NCBI RefSeq assembly: GCF_001955655.1
Contig: NZ_MSPW01000011.1
Coordinates: forward strand, 1 to 64,000
Source of the DNA: Viridibacillus arenosi
GTDB lineage: Bacteria; Bacillota; Bacilli; Bacillales_A; Planococcaceae
Direction of reading: 5' to 3'
DNA: 64,000 bases
Each line of letters starts with the position of its first letter. Within the stretch, counting starts at the first letter, position 1. Made by a program: the position numbers and the translations under genes. Positions 7,663 through 16,896 of this stretch are shown here, piece by piece. The notes beneath the pieces are model-generated. The model searched no databases. It had not been told where the DNA came from and saw only the letters and a list, made by a program, of their open reading frames with translations.

Positions 7663-8202
7663 TTGGACAAAACTCTTCCGAAGAAAATACATATTATAGG
7701 TTCAGTAGGTAGTGGTAAAACTACTTTGGCGAAAGAGCTTTCTCGTAAATTGGAAATACCTTATTATGAGCTAGACAATGTAGTTTGGAAACGAAGTGAA
7801 ACAGATGAAATTAGGAGAACGGTTGACGAGAGGAAAGATGTATTAAATGGAATTATAAAGTCTGATTCCTGGATTATAGAAGGCGTACATAACGAAGAAT
7901 GGGTTGCTAATAGTTTCAAACATGCTGAAGTAATCATTTTCTTAGATATAAATTATAAGGTGAGAACATATCGAATTATTAAAAGGTTCATTTTGCAAAA
8001 GTTGAAAGTGGAGCAATCTCATTACAAACCGACATTTGAAATATTCTTGAAGATGTTTAAGTGGAATAAATATTTTGAAGATGTGGGAAAACCAAATTTC
8101 TTTACGCGATATGATGATTGTCGGGATAAGGTTCTGATTGTATCGAATAGTAAAGGTATAAAGCGCTATTTTGAACATGTTAGAAAGGAACCCTTTATGT
8201 AA
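7663..8202 (+). CDS. P-loop NTPase, FlaR/topology-modulation or small-molecule kinase type
   Basis: About 179 residues with a clear Walker A motif GSVGSGKTT (13-21) and an adenylate-kinase-like layout: a Walker A strand, ELDNVVWK (acceptor side), a WIIEGVH strand near residue 70, a VIIFLDINY strand with the Asp of a Walker B-like position, and an Arg/Lys-rich lid. Proteins like this are annotated as 'DNA topology modulation protein FlaR', but they are probably nucleotide or small-molecule kinases. The TTG at 7663 is preferred because AGGGGG lies eight bases upstream; the GTG at 7654 would overlap it. Confidence 0.8.
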   Translation: MDKTLPKKIHIIGSVGSGKTTLAKELSRKLEIPYYELDNVVWKRSETDEIRRTVDERKDVLNGIIKSDSWIIEGVHNEEWVANSFKHAEVIIFLDINYKVRTYRIIKRFILQKLKVEQSHYKPTFEIFLKMFKWNKYFEDVGKPNFFTRYDDCRDKVLIVSNSKGIKRYFEHVRKEPFM

Positions 8203-8242
8203 TGTACCTGTTTAAATTGAATATTGATTTTCTTCAAATAAA

Positions 8243-8276
8243 AAAGCGTATTCGATATTAAAATCGAATACGCTTT
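8243..8276. terminator. Bidirectional terminator
   Basis: A perfect 14-bp stem (8243-8256 with 8263-8276), with A and T flanks, separates the P-loop gene from the converging acetyltransferase remnant. Confidence 0.85.
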
Positions 8277-8279
8277 CTC

Positions 8280-8600
8280 TTAATAAACCATACGAATAGA
8301 ATCATAATACTGACCATTGTAATAAAGTGCTTTGTGAATTTTCGCTTCTATTTGCATACCTAACTTTTCACCAACACGAATCATACGTTCATTCCCTGAC
8401 CATGTACTAAATGCAACACGAACCAATGGTAATGTATTAAATAAGTGGTTAATCCATAACTTCAAAGTACGTGTACCGAGTCCTTTTCTCTAGGTATTTA
8501 CTTCATGGAAAACTATTCCTAATTCCAGCCAGTGTGAAGGCTCGTGTTCCCAAGCGCTGTTTCATTGATGTATTCGTTTTTACGTTAGTTCCAAAAATAA
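8280..8600 (-). pseudogene. GNAT acetyltransferase broken by nonsense mutations
   Basis: On the minus strand one frame reads WEHEPSHWLELGIVFHEVNT, then TAG, then RKGLGTRTLKLWINHLFNTL, then VAFSTWSGNERMIRVGEKLG and a normal end. This is the C-terminal half of a RimJ/RimL-like acetyltransferase. The strand ELGIV, the acetyl-CoA loop RKGLGT and the final NERMIRVGEKLGM are intact, but an amber codon sits just before the acetyl-CoA loop, where the family usually has Trp. Another stop lies upstream near 8560 and the N-terminal half is not recognisable. Confidence 0.75.
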
Positions 8601-8830
8601 ATTTATATTCAATAAATTATAACGTTAATTACTTCGTTGTTTTAAAGCACTAAACATTCTTGTCATTTCCTGTACTAGCACAGCATATCACTATTATATT
8701 CCATTTGTTTAGTAGGTTATAAGTAGAGAGTTTAACTTATAAAATGTCATTTTGATAAATAGGAGATGACAGAATTATCTAACAAATGTAAAATGGTAAT
8801 AATTACATAAAATAGAAGGGGTGTTTAGGA

Positions 8831-10405
8831 ATGAATGTACCACTAGTTTTATCGGAGTTCCTTGATCGTGCTGTAACACTATACGGTGATAAGGAAGCTG
8901 TGCAATGCGAAGGGAGAGTATTTACATACCGCCAGTTGGAAGGGCGTGTAAATCAACTTTCAAGAGGATTACAATCAATTGGAGTTGTAAAGGGAGACCG
9001 AGTAGCATATCTAGCTTCTAACACAGTAGAAATGCTTGAAGGCTTTTATGGCATATACCAATTAGGCGCGATAATGGTACCTCTAAATATCCGATTAAAA
9101 CCAGAAGACTATTTATTTATCTTAAATCATAGTGAATCGAAGGTGCTATTAGTAGATCAAGATTTATACGAATTAATCTTGCCAATTAAAGACCTGTTAC
9201 AAACAATCGAGCATATTATTGTGCATTATAAAGAAGAAGCTACGGAGGAAATTGGTTATGATGAGTGGTTAGCAACATTTTCTCCAGAACCAGTTAAACG
9301 TGCTGAATTGGATGAAAATGATGTCTGCAGTTTACTTTATACAAGTGGTACAACTGGGGATCCAAAAGGAGTTATGCTGACGCATCGCAACAATTATTTA
9401 CATGCATTAAGTTCGATGCATCATTTGCGTGTAACAGATGAGGACATTTACTTGCATGTTTTACCGATGTTCCATGTAAACGGCTGGGGTGCTCCGTTTT
9501 ATTATACAGCGAATGGCGCGACTCATATTTGCTTGAAGAAGGCCACACCAGAGGCAATTTTCCGTGAAATCGAAGCGCAAAAAGTAACAATTGTCCATAT
9601 GGCTCCAACTGTACTTAATTCACTATTACAATATTATGATGAGCACAAGCCTGTCGTTGATCAAAAGGTACGTGTTGTCCTTGCAGGGTCTGCGCCACCA
9701 CATGCTTTTATCAAAAAAGTGGAACAAGAACTTGGCTGGGAATTTATCCAGGTTTACGGTATGACGGAATCTTCACCACTAAGTCTCGTTTCTAGAATTC
9801 TGCCACAGTTCAGTGACCTATCAGATGACGAAAAATCACGTTTAAAAGTAAAAGCAGGATATCAGATGATTGGTGCCGAAGTAAAAGTAGTGGACGAGTT
9901 CGGGGAAGAAGTGCCTCATGATGGTACAGCAACAGGAGAAATAGTCGTTCGCAGTAATGGCGTAATGAAAGGCTATTGGAAAAATGAGAAAGCAACATTA
10001 GAAACAATTCAAAATGGATGGCTCCACACGGGTGATGTGGGAACCATTGATGAAAGGGGCTATTTCGAGATTACAGACCGCAAAAAGGACATTATTATCA
10101 GTGGCGGTGAGAACATTTCTTCTATTGAAGTAGAAGGCGTACTATATGATCATCCCGCTATTTTAGAAGCAGCAGTTATTGCTATTCCTCATGAGAAATG
10201 GGGAGAAACACCACATGCGTATGTTGTTCTACGGGAAAATGCAGAAGTAACAGAACAGGAAATCATCGACTTCTCCCGTTCAAAATTAGCTCATTTTAAA
10301 GCGATTAAAAGTGTGACATTCACAGACGAATTACCAAAAACAGCATCGGGTAAAATCCAAAAAGTTCATTTACGAAATGAGCATATTGAGAGTATGAAAG
10401 TTTAA
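8831..10405 (+). CDS. Long-chain fatty-acid/acyl-CoA ligase (AMP-binding)
   Basis: A 524-residue member of the ANL superfamily that activates a carboxylic acid with ATP to an acyl-adenylate and then forms the CoA thioester. Motifs are in order: the phosphate loop YTSGTTGDPKG at 170-180, HVLPMFHVNGWG, the YGMTESSP motif around 309, the LHTGDVG ribose-binding Asp, the hinge FEITDRKKDIIISGGENIS, and the catalytic lysine in PKTASGKIQK near the C-terminus. Length is standard. It stands alone with GGGGTG before the ATG. The acyl substrate cannot be decided. Confidence 0.9.
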   Translation: MNVPLVLSEFLDRAVTLYGDKEAVQCEGRVFTYRQLEGRVNQLSRGLQSIGVVKGDRVAYLASNTVEMLEGFYGIYQLGAIMVPLNIRLKPEDYLFILNHSESKVLLVDQDLYELILPIKDLLQTIEHIIVHYKEEATEEIGYDEWLATFSPEPVKRAELDENDVCSLLYTSGTTGDPKGVMLTHRNNYLHALSSMHHLRVTDEDIYLHVLPMFHVNGWGAPFYYTANGATHICLKKATPEAIFREIEAQKVTIVHMAPTVLNSLLQYYDEHKPVVDQKVRVVLAGSAPPHAFIKKVEQELGWEFIQVYGMTESSPLSLVSRILPQFSDLSDDEKSRLKVKAGYQMIGAEVKVVDEFGEEVPHDGTATGEIVVRSNGVMKGYWKNEKATLETIQNGWLHTGDVGTIDERGYFEITDRKKDIIISGGENISSIEVEGVLYDHPAILEAAVIAIPHEKWGETPHAYVVLRENAEVTEQEIIDFSRSKLAHFKAIKSVTFTDELPKTASGKIQKVHLRNEHIESMKV

Positions 10406-10531
10406 GCTCTCCAAACAGCCACCTAGATTAGGCTGTACTTTCAATGAAATGGACTCATAATTGGCGCTATTAAAAGCAAATATATTTATATAAAATTGCA
10501 TATAATGAAAAAAAGTAAAGAGGTGGTCTAG

Positions 10532-10780
10532 TTGATCTTTATATTAGCCAGCAGCGTGCTAGCTTTTATACTCATACTTTCTGAATACTTGAAAAGCTCG
10601 AAAATCTTCAACGTATTTTATTTTATTTCATTAGTAAGCGTCATCTACACATTTGTAAGTTTCATTGATATAGGAGGATTAGAAGCTTTAAGTTATAGCA
10701 TCATCTCTTTAATATTCGGCATAATTGGCGTAGGTGGTATGGTAATAACACTATGTAAACAAAAACAATTGAATATGTAA
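10532..10780 (+). CDS. Small three-pass membrane protein
   Basis: 82 residues, very hydrophobic, with three membrane helices at about 1-17, 27-45 and 52-74, a Lys-rich loop after the first, and a short basic tail (CKQKQLNM). The start is a TTG with AGAGGTGG nine bases upstream, and a good terminator follows. No family is recognised; the size and pattern are common for uncharacterised small membrane proteins of Bacillaceae. Confidence 0.6.
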   Translation: MIFILASSVLAFILILSEYLKSSKIFNVFYFISLVSVIYTFVSFIDIGGLEALSYSIISLIFGIIGVGGMVITLCKQKQLNM

Positions 10781-10787
10781 AAATTGG

Positions 10788-10818
10788 CCTTCACAGATTT
10801 TTTCTGTGGAGGTTTTTT
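10788..10818 (+). terminator. Terminator after the three-pass membrane protein
   Basis: CCTTCACAGA (10788-10797) pairs with TCTGTGGAGG (10803-10812), followed by TTTTTTG. Confidence 0.85.
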
Positions 10819-10846
10819 GATTGTGAGACGGAATATGGGAGGTAGT

Positions 10847-10985
10847 TAGGACGTGAATATTTTGCTAAATAACAAAGGACCGAGTTAGTGCAACAAACGA
10901 TGGAGTTAGTGCAACAAACGCCCTGGATAGTGCAACAATCAATGTACCTAGCGCAACAAACAGCTGACATAGCGCAACAAACAGC
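10847..10985. repeat. GCAACAAAC tandem array 1
   Basis: A leader of 30 bases (10847-10876, beginning TAGGACGTGAATATT) precedes five degenerate units of 20-23 bases, each with the core TAGTGCAACAAAC or TAGCGCAACAAAC. The same leader and core return at 13781-13875. The units are adjacent, without unique spacers, so this is not CRISPR. No gene is seen from here to 11218. Confidence 0.8.
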
Positions 10986-11218
10986 TTTTTCACTCGATCC
11001 AATCTCACAAAATATTAATACCCCTTCAAAAAGCAACTTCCAAATTAGTTTAGTGATAGTATGGTAAATGGAAATATCGACCATGTGGAAAGGTCATACT
11101 ATATAGATTATTGTTACTTTTCATGTGAGTACCTTACCAAAGAAATACTGTAATCTAAAATAGAACTAATAATTTTATAGAGTAAAATAGCAAATTACTT
11201 AAAAAGGAGAAATGTAAA

Positions 11219-11440
11219 ATGCTTCAGAATGAATATATTCATTATCACCGTAATTACGGGTGGGATATAAATGATTATAAAGCAATGCTTAAATTTGCAA
11301 ACAAGGGTCGGGAGCAACTGACATTTTTTAGTTATGGCTGTAACTTGGATAATAATTCGATTCATCGGCTAATAGAAGAATATTTTTTATCAGAGGATGT
11401 TAAAAGAAACGAGGATTTTATAGAAGTTGAATTTGATTAA
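11219..11440 (+). CDS. Small hypothetical protein
   Basis: 73 residues, unrecognised. It is acidic, with aromatic-rich stretches near the N-terminus (YIHYHRNYGWDINDY), a single CNLDNN turn, and an acidic C-terminus. It has a strong AAAGGAG site seven bases before its ATG, which makes it believable as a gene. The second small gene begins about 40 bases after its stop in a different frame. Confidence 0.5.
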   Translation: MLQNEYIHYHRNYGWDINDYKAMLKFANKGREQLTFFSYGCNLDNNSIHRLIEEYFLSEDVKRNEDFIEVEFD

Positions 11441-11481
11441 GAAAGTATACAATTCGAAAATTTAATATTGAAGAAAAAAGA

Positions 11482-11826
11482 TTGATTGAATTTGAAAATG
11501 AGGTATCTCAACATTCCGGTAAGCATATTCGATGTGATATCAATGTACGAGGACATTTCGAGGTGAAACTTAATAACAAGCTTTATTCTACACTTGTATA
11601 TAAAACATTGGATTGTTCAGCTGTATATCGAGAAGCGATAAAAGGTCAGTACTTATTTTTAATCGATACTGAATCGACCGACAATGAAGAAATGAGAAAT
11701 AAAATGCATCTATTGCCTAAGAATATACAGTCACTTAATCTACCGATAAATTTTACAGAAATTCAAAAAGAGGTATATGTAAAAGATTGGATTCGTCAAA
11801 TTTTAGAAGAGATGAGATTAAAATAA
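11482..11826 (+). CDS. Hypothetical protein, possibly the 3' part of a broken gene
   Basis: 114 residues from a TTG. The frame is open further upstream to about 11437 without an ATG or GTG, and no ribosome site precedes the TTG. The protein reads as a mixed alpha/beta domain (beta-rich ~18-60, then KDWIRQILEEMRL helix). Because the frame opens right at the end of the preceding 73-residue gene, the two may be halves of one gene split by a frameshift. I do not recognise the family. Confidence 0.4.
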   Translation: MIEFENEVSQHSGKHIRCDINVRGHFEVKLNNKLYSTLVYKTLDCSAVYREAIKGQYLFLIDTESTDNEEMRNKMHLLPKNIQSLNLPINFTEIQKEVYVKDWIRQILEEMRLK

Positions 11827-11990
11827 AAGATGAAGAATTAAATTATCAGTAGCTAATTGAATTTTCTTTAAAAATATCTCTCTATACTTTAATGGGAATA
11901 TATTTTATCGTTATAATGAAGTTAAATATTATATTAAATAGAGAGGTTAAAATAGTATTAATAACTACAGAAATAAAATAGGAGATTAAG

Positions 11991-13229
11991 ATGAAGAAAA
12001 ATAAATGGTTTTACATTATCAGTGGTATTTTAATTGTGATTGTAGCAGCAGGCTATTTTTTACCACGCCTTCTTCTTAACATTGCGTATTCCCCTCAATT
12101 AGGGGAGAAAGAAGTACCACTCGTAGAAAACTTACCCAAAGCAACTGACACATTAGAGATGGAAAATGGAAAATACTTATTAGCCTTTTCGGAATTAAAA
12201 AGTCAAAGTGATTCTGATACAGGAGCTTTTTACGTTATTGATGAAACAGGCCGTTTTTTATCGCAAAGCGTCAAGCAAGATCTATCAGAGCCAATCGGTA
12301 TGACGACAGCCAACAATAAAGCGTATGTCGTTAATAACCGCTCTCTACAGCGTTCATCAATCGACTTGAAAACAGGTAAGATTGAGTCAATTAATATGAA
12401 TAAACAATCAAGTAATTCCTTTTCACTTTATTCGAATAATGATTATGTTATTTATGATATTGCAGGGAGTCTAAATAACGGTCAAAAGCTTGTATATTGG
12501 CGACAAAATAAACCGAATGATAAGAAATCAATCGTTATTCCACACGGTTTTGCTCATTCCATGCATGTTGAAAAGGATGAGGCATACATTACGACGGCTG
12601 ATCCGGATGCGATTACGTATATCCATCACGTCGACTTAAAAAACAATAAGGTCATTTCCTCAAAAAAATTAGATTTAGAGGATGAGGAGTATTCACAAAC
12701 TGGTTTACCAAGCAATCCGACACTAGTATATTACAAAGGATATTTGTATTATACAGTCAATCAAATGAAGACTGTATCGGATACTGATGATACAATTATA
12801 AATACAGGGAAGCTTGTGAAAATTGACCCTAAAACTTTAAAAATCGTCAAAAAAATTTCGATTGGTGATGAAAATTTTAATCCAGGCTCACTAGCGGTTG
12901 TCGATGATCAAATTGTTATTTTAAGTGACTATTCAGAAGCGTATGTGATGAATGATCAAGAACAGATGAAAAAACTTACTTTCAAAATACCACAGGATCA
13001 ACGTTCAGCTCTAGAACAAAAAAGTACATTTACAGAACAAATAACCGTTAAAGGAAATAAAGCGTACATTTTCACTATGTATAATCTTCGCAATAATGAT
13101 AGTGATGATGCTATTGAACGTGGTGAAATAAATGCTTTTAATTTAGCAAATGGTGAGCACCTATCAAGAACGGTCGTTAAAATGCCTTTATCCACCTACT
13201 TAACGATGACCTTCGCTGTCATTCAATAA
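11991..13229 (+). CDS. Membrane-anchored extracytoplasmic protein, beta-propeller-like
   Basis: 412 residues. A single N-terminal membrane segment (about 6-24) with no lipobox cysteine suggests an uncleaved anchor. The rest is a long outside domain of repeating beta strands, with phrases such as GAFYVIDETGRFLSQS, NKAYVVNNRSLQRSSIDLKT and GKLVKIDPKTLKIVKK. These resemble the blades of YncE/quinoprotein-like propellers, where each blade ends in a 'D..T' turn. AGGAG lies eight bases before the ATG. No catalytic or cofactor residues can be read. Confidence 0.65.
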   Translation: MKKNKWFYIISGILIVIVAAGYFLPRLLLNIAYSPQLGEKEVPLVENLPKATDTLEMENGKYLLAFSELKSQSDSDTGAFYVIDETGRFLSQSVKQDLSEPIGMTTANNKAYVVNNRSLQRSSIDLKTGKIESINMNKQSSNSFSLYSNNDYVIYDIAGSLNNGQKLVYWRQNKPNDKKSIVIPHGFAHSMHVEKDEAYITTADPDAITYIHHVDLKNNKVISSKKLDLEDEEYSQTGLPSNPTLVYYKGYLYYTVNQMKTVSDTDDTIINTGKLVKIDPKTLKIVKKISIGDENFNPGSLAVVDDQIVILSDYSEAYVMNDQEQMKKLTFKIPQDQRSALEQKSTFTEQITVKGNKAYIFTMYNLRNNDSDDAIERGEINAFNLANGEHLSRTVVKMPLSTYLTMTFAVIQ

Positions 13230-13308
13230 ATAAAGTTATTAAAAAAATAACTATTTTGCTAATAGGGCAATAATTACTACTACATAAGTTTTTTTCTACT
13301 ATATAAAC

Positions 13309-13353
13309 AATAGCCAGCTAATTGCATTTCAACACTGCGATTAGCTGGCTATT
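13309..13353. terminator. Bidirectional terminator between convergent genes
   Basis: A 17-bp stem with a single mismatch (13309-13325 with 13337-13353) lies between the propeller gene and the converging membrane gene. Confidence 0.85.
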
Positions 13354-13662
13354 TTATTGATCAAGCCACAAACCTAGTCTCAAGAAAATTGCACCCGTAA
13401 TCATTAATGTAAGAAGAGGGACATATGCTACTCCACCAAAGTCTGCAATAGATGCAAAGTATGCAGTAATAAGAAGACCTATTCCTGATAATATGCAATA
13501 TAATCCGACTTTTCTTGTGACTTTTTCTGGTTTGCCATTACTTCTTTCAGATTTATTATAAAAACCAATAAATTCAATCATGTTATACCGCCAAACTACT
13601 ATACCTAAAGTAACAATGAGCAGCGCAAAAACAATCTGAAAAATGAACATAAATAGCATCAT
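13354..13662 (-). CDS. DUF3784-like small membrane protein
   Basis: About 102 residues. The start is the first ATG of an ATGATG pair at 13662, because GGGAGG stands six bases upstream; the frame is open further but lacks signals. Three membrane segments (about 2-21, 50-68 and 73-98) surround a polar loop with the pattern IGFYNKSERSNGKPEKVTRKVG, which resembles the N-G-Y-N-x-(M/L)-...-EK loop of DUF3784 proteins. The function of that family is unknown. A repeat array lies upstream. Confidence 0.6.
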   Translation of the reverse strand: MMLFMFIFQIVFALLIVTLGIVVWRYNMIEFIGFYNKSERSNGKPEKVTRKVGLYCILSGIGLLITAYFASIADFGGVAYVPLLTLMITGAIFLRLGLWLDQ

Positions 13663-13780
13663 CGATACCTCCCAAACGAATTTTCTAGTTATATACGAGG
13701 AGTAATTATATATTCGAATTGTCTTATTTATAGTATTCTCCCAATATTCCAAAATACCTTTCGATAGAAAATGCAGCATT

Positions 13781-13875
13781 TAGGACGTGAATATTCTGCT
13801 AAATAACAAAGAGGTGAGTTAGCGCAACAAACAATAGAGATAACGCAACAAACATCCAAGTTAGTGCAACAATCA
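13781..13875. repeat. GCAACAAAC tandem array 2
   Basis: The 30-base leader at 13781-13810 is the same as that of array 1 but for one base. Three units with cores TTAGCGCAACAAAC, ATAACGCAACAAAC and TTAGTGCAACAATC follow. The copy lies between the DUF3784-like gene and the HTH gene. Confidence 0.8.
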
Positions 13876-13967
13876 AATTCCAAATCTTATATCTAATTTC
13901 CACCAACCTGTCCCCATATCACCCAAAAGCCTCTATATAACTAATAAAGGGAGAGGGGGACAAACTA

Positions 13968-14750
13968 ATGACATCCAAATTACTAAATACTACAGAAACA
14001 TATTCAAAACTTCAATCATTTACGTCAATTAGCAAATTAAACGAAGCAGTTAAGATGCATCGTCAGAATTTCAGCAATCAGCTAACTAAATCAGAACAAG
14101 CCACTTTAGATTTACTTGCACGTTTTGCGTGTAAATATATTGGAGTTTGTTATTTAGCGAAATCGAAAATTGCTGATATGTTGGAAGTGAATATTCGAAC
14201 CGTGCGTCGTGCTTGTAATACATTAGAATCTCTTGGCATCATTAAGCAATATCCATTAAAGCGACATAATGGGGATCGTAGGCAATCGTCAAATGCTATT
14301 GTCATTCAAGCGCCAAAAGCAGATGTCCTACCGCAATGTCCGCCCAAAGAAGCCCCTATAAAAACTAGCAATACTAAAAATACATATGATACAGAAAAAC
14401 GTGAAATAACTGATCAAGTAAATGAAAGTATTGCATTAAAAGAAGGCTTGATAACAAAATTACCTTCTGCCATCAAAGCAATTGCATCATTTTTCCAGAT
14501 GGAGGATCTTTACTGCATAGCGGGTACTGTTTACAAAGCAAAAGCAGCAGTCGACAGAAATATTTCTCTTGAGGAGCATGAAGACTTATATCGAAACGCT
14601 TTACTTTCAATTATTCATGCATTTAAGCTGGGAAAAATCCTGCATTTACATGGAGCAATTTATACAACAATTAAGCGTCTGACAAGGAGTATTCAAACCC
14701 AAGCATTAGCAAATGAGGTTTGGTATGACAAGGTGGTTAGCCAAATATAA
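13968..14750 (+). CDS. Helix-turn-helix protein of replication/regulator type
   Basis: 260 residues. A winged helix domain covers about 40-105, with the recognition helix in KIADMLEVNIRTVRRACNTL and a following wing containing QYPLKRHNGDRRQSSNAIVI. A linker rich in Lys, Pro and Thr (about 112-150) joins it to an all-helical C-terminal domain. The layout recalls small DNA-binding proteins related to plasmid or phage replication factors. The ATG follows GGGAGAGGGGG by ten bases. No partner genes are adjacent; the assignment as regulator or replication protein is open. Confidence 0.65.
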   Translation: MTSKLLNTTETYSKLQSFTSISKLNEAVKMHRQNFSNQLTKSEQATLDLLARFACKYIGVCYLAKSKIADMLEVNIRTVRRACNTLESLGIIKQYPLKRHNGDRRQSSNAIVIQAPKADVLPQCPPKEAPIKTSNTKNTYDTEKREITDQVNESIALKEGLITKLPSAIKAIASFFQMEDLYCIAGTVYKAKAAVDRNISLEEHEDLYRNALLSIIHAFKLGKILHLHGAIYTTIKRLTRSIQTQALANEVWYDKVVSQI

Positions 14751-14804
14751 TTTCAACAAAAAAGCAGACTCCCAATATTGATAGGAATCTGTTTTGAGGA
14801 GAAG

Positions 14805-15191
14805 TTAAGTTTTAGGTTTTACATTTTTGTAGACGTTTACAATAAAGAGGACAACAGATAAAGCGACTGCTGAGCCACCACCCGATACACATAGCTCCAT
14901 AATAACGCGTGGAACATCGACATAAATAAAGATCATGCCCAATAATAAGAACGGTAAACCGATATTAAATAACCAAAATTGAGCCTTAGCCAAAGTCGTC
15001 TCGCCTGCATCTTTATAAACAGAATAAATAAGTCCAATAATGGCAGCGGAAACCCATCCGACAAGGTTAATATGAGCGTGTGTTGCAGCCCACTTCAACT
15101 GAATAGTGTAATGCATAAACAGACCATAACCAATTCCTAACGCGAAGTACAGGACAGCAATCTTAATCCATTTAGCACCCAATCGATCCAT
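14805..15191 (-). CDS. Small cytochrome-oxidase-subunit-I-like membrane protein
   Basis: About 128 residues with four membrane segments. WAATHAHINLVGWVSAAIIG resembles the 'HxHINLxGW' helix of short subunit-I-like proteins from Bacillaceae often annotated as cytochrome c oxidase or NO-reductase-like. These short proteins keep only a few haem-ligand-like histidines and are not full oxidases. AAGGAG touches the ATG at 15191, so the TTG at 15182, nine bases from that site, may be the true start. The function is unknown. Confidence 0.65.
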   Translation of the reverse strand: MDRLGAKWIKIAVLYFALGIGYGLFMHYTIQLKWAATHAHINLVGWVSAAIIGLIYSVYKDAGETTLAKAQFWLFNIGLPFLLLGMIFIYVDVPRVIMELCVSGGGSAVALSVVLFIVNVYKNVKPKT

Positions 15192-15486
15192 CTCCTTTTT
15201 AGTATTAATACAAGTATATTCGCGAAATTCGATATCATTACTGATAATTCGAGGATTTGAAATATAATTTTGTATAAAATTGTATTTCAAAAAGTGAGGA
15301 GGTAAAGGCGCAAATATAGTAATCCATCTTAGTTGAAGACGATTCTGCGAAGTCAAATAAATTTATCTTCAAAATATTTTTATCATGCGTCATATTGAAG
15401 AAATGTACTCCTAATGTTATTGTTTTTATATTCTGAAAAATTCTCTGTGAGGATTTTACTGTTAAAAATATTTTAGTAGAGGGTGT

Positions 15487-15915
15487 ATGACAATGTCAGT
15501 AGTAGCAATAAATATGATGAATGCTTTTACAATCGAAAAATTACGTGATAATGCCATTTCAAATGAACAAATTCTTGAGGGACTAGAAAAACAACAAATG
15601 GAAAACTGGAAAGAAAATGATCCAACGCTTAACTTAGATGATTTAGTAGCTTTATATCAAGATGATAAAAACACTCTTGAAAGTGCACTAACTCAAGGTT
15701 ATTCCGTGAAATTTTTAACTTTCAATGGTCTGAAAAGCTTATTGAAATTCCGTTTTCATAAAATAGATGGGGAAGACTATCAGCTTTGTGATTCAGGAAT
15801 AATGGATTTAAATCTTTCAAAAGAAGAGCAACCTATTCTAGAGCAAATGCTTTCTATTAATTGGTATATTCAAGCACATACAAATGATTCATCAATCAAT
15901 GTATTGCTTAAATAA
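15487..15915 (+). CDS. Hypothetical soluble protein
   Basis: 142 residues, not recognised. It is acidic and mostly helical, with no signal peptide or membrane segment: IEKLRDNAISNEQILEGLEK and a helix-rich middle, then beta-like KFRFHKIDGEDYQLCDSG. The ATG at 15487 or 15493 follows AGAGGGTG. The SH3/peptidase gene starts about 60 bases later, but no functional link can be read. Confidence 0.5.
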   Translation: MTMSVVAINMMNAFTIEKLRDNAISNEQILEGLEKQQMENWKENDPTLNLDDLVALYQDDKNTLESALTQGYSVKFLTFNGLKSLLKFRFHKIDGEDYQLCDSGIMDLNLSKEEQPILEQMLSINWYIQAHTNDSSINVLLK

Positions 15916-15977
15916 AGGTTATAGATTGGTAGTGAATCCCCCAAAGCTGCAAGGTACATAAGGAGTTGAACTTAAAA

Positions 15978-16829
15978 TTGAATATCAAAAAAATTTTTAT
16001 AGCTAGCTCGGTGCTGGGCATACTATTTACGATTGGTATCACTGGGATGTCAAAGACAGCAGCTGCCCAAGCCTCACCAGCTGAAAAGTCCCTAAATAAA
16101 ACATTAAAAGCAACAACAGCTGTGAATATGAGAAAAGGGGTCGGCACAAAATATAAAAAAATCATGACAGTTGAAAAAGGGTTGTTTGTGACTGCGAGTA
16201 AGTACTCGAAAGGTTGGTACAAAGTAAGTGCTAACGGTAAAACAGGATGGGTCTCTGGTAAATACCTAGCATCTGCACCGGCAAACTATAAGGAAGCAGG
16301 TCTTGTTGAATTATCCGAAAAAGAGGGCTTTATCATTGACTTAAAATATGCGACAAAGAAAAACTTCATGGGATATGCATTATACCCAAAAGACAGTAAA
16401 GCATTAGTGGCAAAATCAACAGCAGCAAAACTAAAAAATGCCAATCAATTAGCACATAAAAAAGGTTATAAGATTAAGATTTGGGACGTATATAGACCTT
16501 TATCTGTGCAATGGGAAATGTACAACAAGGTTCAAAACCACAACTATGTAGCTAATCCTGCGTTAGATTCCAACCATAGTAAAGGTGTTAGTGTCGATGT
16601 AACATTAGTGGATTCTAAAGGTAAAGAGCTAAAAATGCCTACCAAATTTGACTCTTTTTCTATTAAAGCAGGGCGTTCATATAAAGGGAACTCTAAAACA
16701 GCACAAAGAAACATGGACTATTTAACAAAGATTATGACACAATCTGGCTTTAAAACAATCAATTCAGAATGGTGGCACTATAACGATTTGAGTAATACGC
16801 ATCCAACTTTAGATGTACCTACGAAGTGA
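15978..16829 (+). CDS. Secreted D-Ala-D-Ala dipeptidase-like protein with SH3 domain
   Basis: About 283 residues, exported. A signal peptide ends near KTAAA-QAS, one SH3 domain follows at about 45-100 (VNMRKGVGTKYKKI...GWVSGKYL), then an M15D (VanX/DdpX-type) zinc dipeptidase domain. Zinc ligands are visible as the His and Asp of SNHSKGVSVDV and the His of EWWHY; KIWDVYRPLSVQWEMY carries the conserved Arg. It would hydrolyse D-Ala-D-Ala dipeptides at the wall. The TTG at 15978 is chosen over that at 15966, which touches AAGGAG. Vancomycin resistance is not implied, since no vanH/A partners are present. Confidence 0.85.
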   Translation: MNIKKIFIASSVLGILFTIGITGMSKTAAAQASPAEKSLNKTLKATTAVNMRKGVGTKYKKIMTVEKGLFVTASKYSKGWYKVSANGKTGWVSGKYLASAPANYKEAGLVELSEKEGFIIDLKYATKKNFMGYALYPKDSKALVAKSTAAKLKNANQLAHKKGYKIKIWDVYRPLSVQWEMYNKVQNHNYVANPALDSNHSKGVSVDVTLVDSKGKELKMPTKFDSFSIKAGRSYKGNSKTAQRNMDYLTKIMTQSGFKTINSEWWHYNDLSNTHPTLDVPTK

Positions 16830-16896
16830 TTATATTGATATGAGCTTTTAAAAAGTTCTTTTAGAATTGAAAGATGTTATAAAGATAAAGAGCATT

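Noticed and set aside
10881-10985. Possible CRISPR array
   Set aside because: Units of 20-23 bases are directly adjacent and degenerate, with no unique spacers, and no cas genes are in the window.
15978-16829. VanX-type vancomycin resistance
   Set aside because: The M15D domain is joined to a wall-binding SH3 domain and secreted, and no vanH/vanA/vanRS genes are nearby.
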